Assembly: GCA_031406575.1 (NCBI GenBank)
Contig: JANOHP010000208.1
Location: 1 to 12,318, forward strand
Source: Ga0077555 sp031406575
GTDB lineage: Bacteria > Pseudomonadota > Alphaproteobacteria > Rhizobiales > Hyphomicrobiaceae
DNA: 12,318 bases
Direction: 5' to 3'
The position numbers and the translations under genes were made by a program. Each line of letters begins with the position of its first letter. Position 1 is the first letter of the stretch. The notes under the pieces are model-generated. The model made no database searches. It was not told the DNA's origin and worked only from the letters and a program-made list of their open reading frames with translations. This document shows, piece by piece, positions 1 through 5,821 of the stretch.

Positions 1-402
1 ACCGGCAAGAGCGTGATGATCCCGTTCGACGAGATCGTGATTTTTTCGACCAACATGCATCCCAACGATCTGATGGACCCCGCCTTCCAGCGCCGTATCA
101 GTTACAAGCTGGAAACCGTGGAGCCGCCAGAGGAGCAGTTCCGCAAGGTTTTCGATGGCATGGCGAAGAAAATCGGCCTCGTGGTGTCGGATGAAATTTA
201 TGAGCGGGTGCTGGACGGCATCAAGGACAACGATGCGCCGTTGGCCTATTTCCAGCCTAAATTCATTGTCGAGCAGGTGCTGGCCTCGTGCAAATTCGAG
301 GGCACAAAACCCAAGTTCACCGCAGAAAATGTCGACGACGCACTCGCCAACCTGTTCATCAAGAAGGCGGATGGCAAGATGTTCGGGGTCAAACGGAGCT
401 GA
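1..402 (+). CDS. AAA+ ATPase, C-terminal part (5' end outside window)
   Basis: The frame is open from base 1 and ends in TGA at 400-402, giving 133 residues of a longer protein. The segment 'VIFSTNMHPNDLMDPAFQRRI' is a typical AAA+ sensor-1 strand (Ser-Thr-Asn) followed by the helix carrying the Arg-Arg pair usually supplied as arginine finger. The remaining ~90 residues resemble an AAA+ lid plus a small helical tail. Walker A and B must lie upstream of the window, so the substrate and partner cannot be told. The gene converges on the caspase-like gene; the 102 nt between them (403-504) contain short GC-rich inverted repeats but no stem followed by a T-run that I would call a terminator. Family assignment is fairly sure; specific function is unknown. 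Confidence 0.8.
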   Translation, partial: TGKSVMIPFDEIVIFSTNMHPNDLMDPAFQRRISYKLETVEPPEEQFRKVFDGMAKKIGLVVSDEIYERVLDGIKDNDAPLAYFQPKFIVEQVLASCKFEGTKPKFTAENVDDALANLFIKKADGKMFGVKRS

Positions 403-504
403 GCGACCCTCCGACGGCACGCCCAGAAGCGTTTAGGCGCGGCCAAGCGGCCTCGACTCGGCCTCCGCGACGCTCGGTGCGGGCCACGCTCACGTCGAGC
501 GCTT

Positions 505-1911
505 CTAAAGTTCGCCGGCGGCGCGGCGGGCCGTCGATAGTGCCGCGTCCAATCGCTCGATGTCCTGCCCGAAGCCACCGGACACGAAATAGGGCCGGGC
601 CAAACCAAATAGCGAGGCGGCGTTTTTGGCGGAGGTTTTGCGGTTGTCGTCGTCCATCAACGGCAGGGCCGCCGCCAGGTCGGGACGACGACCCGACGCG
701 ACAGCTGCCGCTGCGATCTCGACGAACGGCGCGATCTCGGGCTCGGTTTCCATGAGTGTGCGGAATTGGGCGATTTCCTGGCGCATGCGGAGCAAGCGTG
801 AGAACGCTTTGGGCAGCTCCGCGTCGATCTGTTCGGCCGCCAGATTCGACCTCGCCGCGATATCGCCCAGCAGCACCAGCACGTCACGGCGAACCTGATG
901 CCTGTCAGCGGCGGCCGATGCCTCGACGATCGACTGGATCTGGGCCTCTATGGCGGCCACCTCGTGGGGCTTGGCTTTCGGCAGGACCTGCTGGACGCAG
1001 GGTGGTGCGGTCGGCGCGCCGGGCTTGAAGTAGAACTCGAACGGCACCGACAGCAGCAGCTCGGGACGCTGCGCACCGGCCGTTTCCTGCTGGACGCTGA
1101 CGGCGACCCGCCGGATGAGACCAAAAACCTCCTGGCCTTCGACTTCGATATTGCGCAAGAGCGCAGAGGTGAAGGGACTGTTTCTGCCCGCACCGTCCGA
1201 CGCCGTCCGTCCAGCTTCGGCGGCGTAAACGACGATGTCACCGCCACGTTTCGGTTCGGCGGTGGGCGCATCAGGCTGTTGCGTGCTGCGGGTCGCCCCG
1301 GCGACGACGCTGCCGGCTTGCTGTTCGAGAATATCGGAGAGCGGATTGTCCCGGCACGCATCGAGAATGAGGATGCGCAGAGGCTTGGCCTTTTTCACGT
1401 CGGCGACGACATCGTTGAGTTTGGTCAGGCGGCGCAGGCAAGCCGCATTCTGCAGGTCCACATCGGTCGGCAGGAGGTAGTTGATCCCCCGATACTGCAT
1501 GCCGTGACCCGCATAGTAGAAAACGGCGATATCGGCATCTTCGACTTTGATGGAAAAATCCTCGATGGCCTTCTCCATCTGGGCCCGATCCGCGTCGAGG
1601 CCGACGGTGGTGTCGAAGCCCAGGCGCTGGAGGGCGGACGCGATGTCCTGGGCGTCGTTGCGCGGATTGGCGAGTGCGGCGACGGTGCGATAGGACGAAT
1701 TGCCGATGACGAGCGCGACGCGCTTTTCCGCAATCGCGTCCGTCAGCGCGCCACCCAGGGCGAGCGCCAGCAGGGCGACGGCCACACGGCACGCTGCAAA
1801 ACGAATTTGGTGACGCGCAAGGAAACCCAGTAACAAACCTTCGCATTGTTGCAGCAAATTTTGACCAGGACGCGCAACGGCGCGCAGCGATCGGCGCGCC
1901 GTTGCGGGCAA
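505..1911 (-). CDS. Exported caspase-like (peptidase C14 family) protein
   Basis: A caspase-fold domain starts at 'EKRVALVIGNSSY' (residue 62 from the TTG at 1911). It has the catalytic His in 'YYAGHGMQ' (H136) and the catalytic Cys in 'LILDACRDNP' (C186), followed by 'YLLPTD' and 'YAAEAGRTASDG' segments usual for prokaryotic caspase-like proteins. Residues ~310-468 are an Ala-rich helical tail of unknown role. A hydrophobic stretch 'VAVALLALALGGALTDAIA' just before the domain looks like a signal peptide ending near A61, so the protein is probably exported. The start is uncertain: no in-frame ATG precedes the domain and no candidate has a good Shine-Dalgarno. Candidates are TTG 1911 (given, longest), TTG 1857, TTG 1836 and GTG 1785; TTG 1836 gives the most normal signal peptide. 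A different-frame ATG at ~1832 would give 'MRRFVTGF' and join the signal sequence if one base were gained or lost, so a small frameshift at the 5' end is possible. It lies 9 nt or more after the selenoprotein gene, likely co-transcribed. Confidence 0.85.
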   Translation of the reverse strand: MPATARRSLRAVARPGQNLLQQCEGLLLGFLARHQIRFAACRVAVALLALALGGALTDAIAEKRVALVIGNSSYRTVAALANPRNDAQDIASALQRLGFDTTVGLDADRAQMEKAIEDFSIKVEDADIAVFYYAGHGMQYRGINYLLPTDVDLQNAACLRRLTKLNDVVADVKKAKPLRILILDACRDNPLSDILEQQAGSVVAGATRSTQQPDAPTAEPKRGGDIVVYAAEAGRTASDGAGRNSPFTSALLRNIEVEGQEVFGLIRRVAVSVQQETAGAQRPELLLSVPFEFYFKPGAPTAPPCVQQVLPKAKPHEVAAIEAQIQSIVEASAAADRHQVRRDVLVLLGDIAARSNLAAEQIDAELPKAFSRLLRMRQEIAQFRTLMETEPEIAPFVEIAAAAVASGRRPDLAAALPLMDDDNRKTSAKNAASLFGLARPYFVSGGFGQDIERLDAALSTARRAAGEL

Positions 1912-1920
1912 ACTTGGCGA

Positions 1921-3027
1921 TCATGCGCCCGGTGTCATCCCCTTCATGTCGATGGGGAGATAGTATGGTTGATCACCGAGGCTGTCGACGCGGGCCCAGA
2001 ATTCGGGCGTGGCGGCAAGGCCAGTGGCGTCTTTGGCCGCGCCCTGACGCCAGATGTTCCAGGAGTCGGGGTGCAAGCGACTGGCTTGGGCAAAATGCAC
2101 CGCAGCCTCGTCGGTGTTGCCGCCTCTCGCCAGATGCTGCGCGAGCCGGAAGTGGGCATGCGCCGTGGCGACATTGTCATCGGGCAGGCGCGTGCGCGCC
2201 CGGATCGTCGCTGCATCGAGCACGTGCGCGCTGGCCGAACCCTTCATCGCCCAATCCCTGACCGCTTCGACATAGGCCGCCTTGATGCGGTCGCGTTCGG
2301 CGAGTTTGTCGTCGGGAAGCTGGCGCGTGGTCTTGTCCCGGTAGCGCAGGGAATCCATGGCGCCCGCATTCTCGGGAGGCCGCACGATGCGGCCGGCTTC
2401 GTCGATCCACACGGCCTGGGGCACGTTGACCATGTCGTAGAGATCGGCCACCCGATGCTCGCGGTCGATGAGGCATGGATAGGTGGGCTTTGCGGCCTCG
2501 ATCCACGGGCGCGCGGCCTCGGGCTCGTCCATGGCAATGGCCACGATGATGATGTTCTGGTCGGCGAGGTCTTGCGTCAGTTTCTGCCACACGGGCAGAT
2601 CAGCTCTGCAGCCTCACCACGAAGCCCAAGTGGCGAGCAGTACTTTCTTGCCTCGATGCTGGGACAGGCTCGTCATGCGACCCGCCAGATCCGGCAGCTC
2701 GAAATCGGGGGCTTCGAGGGACTGCAGGGCCGACGCGCGATCGGCCGCGCTGGCGCCCAGGACCCACACGCTGCCAGTCGCGTCATGCACGACGGGATGG
2801 CCGAGGACGCGCCAGAATGCGGCGGCGTCGATCGCGCCATCGCGTTGGACGGCGCGCGTGCGCGGCATCGTCAAAGGCACGCACAGATCACCTCGGCACA
2901 TGCCTTCCGGTTTCAGCTCCCAGCCGGTTGCAGCGGCCATGTCGCTGGGAGACAGCCAGAGGCTGCCGCCGTCGGCTTTGGCCGAGGGGCAGGTGGTTTC
3001 CGAAGGGCCGCAGAGGATTGTGGTCAT
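1921..3027 (-). CDS. Thioredoxin-fold (TlpA/ResA/redoxin-like) selenoprotein with in-frame TGA read as Sec138
   Basis: ATG at 3027 is preceded by AAGGAG with a 6-nt spacer. The frame runs 137 codons to a TGA at 2616-2614 and then continues in the same frame for 230 codons to the true stop at 1921. Before the TGA is a classic redoxin entry, 'APDFELPDLAGRMTSL' then 'GKKVLLATWASW'; after it come 'GCRADLPVWQK', the strand 'NIIIVAIAMDEPE' and the cis-Pro loop 'VNVPQAVWIDEAGRIV' (P203). The TGA sits exactly where TlpA/ResA proteins have their first active-site Cys, so I read it as selenocysteine (U138), with C140 as partner. Residues 1-100 form an N-terminal region with C6, C13, C44 and C49 ('MCRGDLC') that I do not recognise. 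Residues ~287-325 form a TPR-like helical pair. No signal peptide is visible, so it is probably cytoplasmic. Likely role: thiol/selenol oxidoreductase or peroxidase-like; substrate unknown. The alternative is a nonsense-mutated pseudogene, less likely because the C-terminal half is intact and a SECIS-like hairpin follows. Confidence 0.78.
2583..2599 (-). promoter_or_regulatory. Candidate bacterial SECIS (bSECIS) hairpin
   Basis: On the minus strand TCTGCC-CGTGT-GGCAGA forms a perfect 6-bp stem with a 5-nt loop. The loop begins 21 nt after the TGA (20 nt intervene), and its second base is G. The general bSECIS description asks for an apical loop roughly 16-37 nt after the UGA with a G among its first two bases; both hold. 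The hairpin lies inside the coding region, as bacterial SECIS elements do. A competing 5-bp stem, GCAGA-GCTGA-TCTGC, lies nearer the TGA and is mutually exclusive with it. Confidence 0.62.
2614..2616 (-). other. Selenocysteine (TGA) codon
   Basis: The minus strand reads TGG TGA GGC TGC AGA, i.e. Trp-Sec-Gly-Cys-Arg. Both flanking halves are in one frame, so no frameshift is needed. The codon falls on the redox-active position after W-A-S-W, the place where Cys-to-Sec exchange is seen in known bacterial thioredoxin-fold selenoproteins. Decoding needs SelA, SelB, SelC and SelD, none of which is in this window. Confidence 0.75.
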
Positions 3028-3077
3028 GGGGATCTCCTTGGGTTCGAAGGGTGAAGCGATGTAGGGGTGAGGGTGGC

Positions 3078-3182
3078 ACGGCGTCAGGCCAAAGGCCAGA
3101 CGCCTCCCGTAGAGCCTCCCGTAGAGTTTTGGTCTGGTGTGACACCTGCGTTCTAGGTCCGGCGACAGGCCAGAGGCCAGAC
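3078..3182. repeat. Pair of imperfect 24-bp direct repeats in the proA-selenoprotein spacer
   Basis: 3078-3101 and 3159-3182 match at 21 of 24 positions. Each copy carries a small inverted repeat (GGCC, 3-nt spacer, GGCC), so each could fold. They flank the 12-bp tandem repeat and lie between the proA stop and the ribosome binding site of the selenoprotein gene. I see no clear promoter or terminator in this 157-nt spacer. A short dispersed intergenic repeat family is possible. Confidence 0.6.
3102..3125. repeat. 12-bp tandem duplication
   Basis: GCCTCCCGTAGA occurs twice head to tail (3102-3113, 3114-3125) without mismatch. It lies between the two 24-bp repeats. It is probably a slippage duplication; no function is evident. 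Confidence 0.7.
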
Positions 3183-3184
3183 AC

Positions 3185-4468
3185 TTACGTCCTGATTTGC
3201 CCCGTTCCACGCACGACGTACTTGAAGCTCGTCAGTTGCTCGACACCGACGGGGCCGCGCGCGTGCATGCGGCCAGTGGCGATGCCGATTTCCGCGCCCA
3301 TGCCGAATTCGCCGCCGTCGGCAAACTGCGTCGAAGCGTTGTGCAGGACGATGGCGCTGTCGACGTGGCCGATGAAACGGCGCGCGGTTTCGGCGTTGGC
3401 GGTGATGATGCAGTCGGTGTGCTGGGAGCCGTAACGCGCGATGTGGTCGATGGCGCCGTCGACGCCATCGACGGTCTTGACGGCGATGATGGCGTCGAGA
3501 AATTCCTTGCCGTAGTCGTCTTGGGTGGCGGGCTTCACGCGTGGGTCGACCTTTTGGGCGACATCGTCCCCGCGCACTTCACAGCCGGCGTCGAGCAACG
3601 CTTTGACCAAGGGCGCCATGTTCGCGATGGCCGCGCGATCGACGAGCAGGCATTCGGTGGCGCCGCAGATCGACGTGCGCCGCATCTTGGCGTTGACGAC
3701 CATCGGCACGGCCATGGCGAGGTCCGCATCGCGATCGACGAAGGTGTGGCAGATGCCTTCGAGGTGCGCGAATACCGGCACACGCGCCTCCGCCTGAACG
3801 CGGGCAACGAGGCTTTTGCCACCGCGCGGTACGATGACATCGATCGCGCCATTGAGACCCGCGAGCATGAAGCCGACGGCTTCGCGATCCGTCGTCGGCA
3901 CGAGCTGGATGGCGGTTTCGGGAAGTTTGGCGGCGGCGAGTCCGGCGACGAGGCAGTCGTGGATGGCGCGGCTCGAGTGGAAACTTTCCGAACCGCCGCG
4001 CAGGATCGCCGCGTTACCGGCTTTCAGGCACAGCCCACCGGCGTCGGCGGTGACGTTGGGGCGGCTCTCGTAAATGATGCCGATGACGCCGAGCGGCGTG
4101 CGCACGCGCTCGATGGCGATGCCGTTCGGGCGGTCCCAGGCCGCGATGACGGCGCCGACCGGGTCGGGGAGTGCGGCAATTTCCTCGAGCCCGCGCGCGA
4201 TGGCGTCGATGCGGGGCGCGTCGAGCATGAGGCGGTCGAGGAACGAACCGGCGGTGCCGCGATCGCGGGCGGCGGCGAGATCGAGGGCGTTGGCGGCGAG
4301 AATATCGGGCGTGCGGGTGCGCAGGAGTCGCGCCGCCTCCATCAACGCGAGATTCTTGGCCGTCGTCGATGCGAGCGCCATCTCGCGCTGCGCTGCACGC
4401 GCGCGCTGGCCCAGGCGATGCATGATCTCGCCGATGGTGTGGGACTCGATGTGTTCGGGGCGGGTCAT
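3185..4468 (-). CDS. proA: Gamma-glutamyl phosphate reductase
   Basis: Second enzyme of proline synthesis in the cytoplasm: it reduces gamma-glutamyl phosphate to glutamate-5-semialdehyde with NADPH. The 427 residues match the usual family length. Visible motifs are the cofactor-binding segment 'GVIGIIYESRPNVT' (~127-140), 'GNAAILRGGSES' (~151-162), 'VPRGGKSLV', the catalytic Cys in 'RRTSICGATECLLV' (C268) and the C-terminal signature 'HARGPVGVEQLTSFKY'. ATG at 4468 is chosen because AAGGA lies about 10 nt upstream and the protein then begins as usual for the family; the frame stays open far upstream to 4945, but that part is not ProA-like. In relatives proA follows proB closely; here an IS110-type element on the other strand lies between them, so proA may need its own promoter. 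I found no convincing one. Confidence 0.95.
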   Translation of the reverse strand: MTRPEHIESHTIGEIMHRLGQRARAAQREMALASTTAKNLALMEAARLLRTRTPDILAANALDLAAARDRGTAGSFLDRLMLDAPRIDAIARGLEEIAALPDPVGAVIAAWDRPNGIAIERVRTPLGVIGIIYESRPNVTADAGGLCLKAGNAAILRGGSESFHSSRAIHDCLVAGLAAAKLPETAIQLVPTTDREAVGFMLAGLNGAIDVIVPRGGKSLVARVQAEARVPVFAHLEGICHTFVDRDADLAMAVPMVVNAKMRRTSICGATECLLVDRAAIANMAPLVKALLDAGCEVRGDDVAQKVDPRVKPATQDDYGKEFLDAIIAVKTVDGVDGAIDHIARYGSQHTDCIITANAETARRFIGHVDSAIVLHNASTQFADGGEFGMGAEIGIATGRMHARGPVGVEQLTSFKYVVRGTGQIRT

Positions 4469-4560
4469 GGGCGTGACGTCCTTAGTCGAAAATGGATCAG
4501 ATCGCCGCTCTGGAGCGCTTTCTACATGGTGTGGAATCATGAACGCACGGCGATCCCCGT

Positions 4561-4644
4561 AGGTTGGGTCAAGGCCCCTTGGCCGCGACCCAACAGTTCT
4601 GGACGTGGCGTGGTTGTTGGGTCGCGCTGCGCTTGACCCAACCT
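4561..4644. repeat. Nested inverted repeat, potential 84-nt hairpin
   Basis: Outer arms of 13 bp pair perfectly (4561-4573 with 4632-4644, AGGTTGGGTCAAG). Inner arms of 11 bp also pair perfectly (4585-4595 with 4615-4625, GCGACCCAACA). A 19-nt central loop remains, with an asymmetric internal loop of 11 and 6 nt between the two stems. Both arm sets share the GGGTC/GACCC core, which looks like a dispersed REP/MITE-type palindrome of GC-rich alphaproteobacteria. It could be a host repeat that served as the insertion target, or part of the element's left end. Confidence 0.7.
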
Positions 4645-4823
4645 TGTTTGTCGGAATCGTGCGAGAAGAATTCGGCCGGACGGGAGATCGTCCCAACCTC
4701 GATCGTGAGATCGCTTCGTAGCTTGATCCCCGGCCGGCCGGTACTTGCGTTGAATCCGAACGGTTGACTGAGCGCCAGGAACGCCAACTCCCCGCAGCTC
4801 GCAAAAACAAGGGTGGATTCGAC
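4645..4823 (+). ncRNA. Candidate IS110 bridge RNA region
   Basis: In IS110-group elements studied so far, the non-coding end next to the transposase start encodes a structured bridge RNA of about 150-250 nt that pairs with donor and target DNA. Here the non-coding part is on the 5' side of the transposase, as in that group, and the 3' side has only ~38 nt. The stretch contains consecutive hairpins: GGACG-GGAGAT-CGTCC (4678-4693), CGATC-GTGA-GATCG (4700-4713) and the palindrome CCGGCCGGCCGG (4730-4741). No consensus model was applied; this is inference from position and structure. Confidence 0.35.
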
Positions 4824-5783
4824 TTGACCATAGCATATCCAATTGTCGGCATCGACATCTCGTCCACCACCCTTGACGTCGCGTTGCTGCACGCCGATGG
4901 GTCGTGGAAATCACTTTCGGTTACAAACAACAAGGCGCACGCCAAGCGGCTCGCCCGCCAACTCGAGAAGGCGGGCGCGAAACTGGTCGTCGTCGAGGCG
5001 ACCGGCGGCTACGAGCTGATCATCATGGCAGCACTCGCAGTCGTGGAGGTCGCCGTTGCGCGCGTCAATCCGCGTCAGGTCCGGCTTTTCGCCAAAGGTA
5101 TCGGCCGCCTGGCCAAGACCGACCCGATCGATGCGCGCGTGCTGGCCACGTTCGGCGAGCGTGCGCGGCCCCGCGTGACAACATTGCCAAGTGAAGAAGA
5201 GGCCCGTTTGAAAGCCCTTTCTCTGCGCCGAAGGCAACTCGTCGATGCCCGCGTCGCGGAGAAAAATCATCGCTCGAGGATCGTCGAGAAAGACATCAAG
5301 GCCAGTGTCGAGAGGGTCATCGAAAATCTCGACGACGAGATCGAGATGATCGAAGCCGCCATCGCCGAGCATATCGCGGCCTGCGAGCCGATGCGCCAGC
5401 GCCAAGCTTTGCTCGAAAGCATTCCCTGCGTCGCCGCGGCCACCAGCGCGACGGTCATCGCCGAGTTGCCCGAGCTCGGCCAGCGCGCCACCGGCGTCCT
5501 CAAGGCCCTCGTCGGAGTGGCGCCCTTCAATGCCGATAGCGGCGGCGTCACGGGGCAACGTCACATCCAGGGCGGCAGGGCTCCCCTTCGGCAAGCCCTC
5601 TATATGGCGGCGCAAACCGGTTATCGATGCAACCCCATGCTCAAAGTCTTCTACGAACGATTGCGAGCAAAGGGCAAATCCCACAAGCTGGCCATCGTCG
5701 TTTGCATAGGAAAACTGGTCTCGATGATGAACGCCATCATCAAGACCGGAAAACCATTCGACGCTAATTTCGCGACCGCGTAA
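4824..5783 (+). CDS. IS110-family transposase (DEDD recombinase)
   Basis: The 319-residue protein has the IS110 N-terminal DEDD domain: D11 in 'IVGIDISSTTLDVAL', E58 in 'VVVEATGGYE', D100 and D103 in 'AKTDPIDARVLA'. A helical region (~120-190) is followed by the C-terminal Transposase_20 type domain with 'AELPELG', 'LVGVAPFNADSGG' (S239 fits the conserved Ser of IS110 enzymes) and 'GGRAPLRQALYMAA'. Length is normal and the frame intact, so the element may be active. The TTG at 4824 is chosen because GGGTGG lies just upstream and the protein then begins right before the first catalytic strand; the frame is open to a TTG at 4764 but the extra 20 residues are not family-like. Transcribed against proB and proA. 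Confidence 0.9.
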   Translation: MTIAYPIVGIDISSTTLDVALLHADGSWKSLSVTNNKAHAKRLARQLEKAGAKLVVVEATGGYELIIMAALAVVEVAVARVNPRQVRLFAKGIGRLAKTDPIDARVLATFGERARPRVTTLPSEEEARLKALSLRRRQLVDARVAEKNHRSRIVEKDIKASVERVIENLDDEIEMIEAAIAEHIAACEPMRQRQALLESIPCVAAATSATVIAELPELGQRATGVLKALVGVAPFNADSGGVTGQRHIQGGRAPLRQALYMAAQTGYRCNPMLKVFYERLRAKGKSHKLAIVVCIGKLVSMMNAIIKTGKPFDANFATA

Positions 5784-5790
5784 AAACACG

Positions 5791-5821
5791 GTTGCTACGT
5801 GGAATACGCTCCAATTCCAAC
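5791..5821 (-). terminator. Possible terminator or IS-end hairpin after proB
   Basis: Just after the proB stop the minus strand has TGGAAT, an 8-nt loop and ATTCCA (5819-5814 with 5805-5800), followed 15-20 nt later by a TTTTT run (5788-5784). The stem is short and AT-rich and the T-run is not adjacent, so this is a weak terminator candidate. It may instead belong to the right end of the IS element. Confidence 0.3.

Larger units (their letters stand above)
4561..5821 (+). mobile_element. IS110-family insertion element (ends not defined)
   Basis: A complete IS110-type transposase gene with a long non-coding left flank lies between proB and proA on the opposite strand. IS110 elements usually lack clear terminal inverted repeats and target duplications, so the exact ends cannot be set from one copy. 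The left end lies somewhere in 4469-4823 and the right end in 5784-5821. GTGGAAT occurs on both sides (4532-4538 and 5799-5805), which might reflect a boundary. The coordinates given are outer guesses. Confidence 0.55.

Noticed and set aside
403..504. Terminator between the convergent AAA+ and caspase-like genes
   Set aside because: There are short GC-rich inverted repeats (e.g. 425-431 with 500-506, loop too long) but no compact stem with a T-run.
1921..3210. Two separate genes (1921-2592 and 2614-3210) or a frameshifted pseudogene
   Set aside because: Both parts are in the same frame and separated by only one TGA plus seven codons that complete the redox motif. No frameshift is needed, and the second part lacks a good ribosome binding site.
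3500..3560. The ProA segment 'VDPRVKPATQDD' looked like an inserted protein-coding repeat of the 'DPRVKPEDD' kind
   Set aside because: As I recall, alphaproteobacterial ProA proteins have a similar D-x-R-x-x-P-A-T-x-x-D segment before 'EYLDAI' at this place, so it is probably native sequence.
898..4636. Long plus-strand open frames (898-1833, 1846-3054, 3197-4636)
   Set aside because: They lie antisense to well-supported minus-strand genes and their proteins are low-complexity Gly/Arg/Asp/Val-rich, as expected from GC-rich codon shadows.
4469..4945. N-terminal extension of ProA up to 4945
   Set aside because: The open frame runs through the hairpin region and into the transposase antisense strand. 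The family start and ribosome binding site are at 4468.
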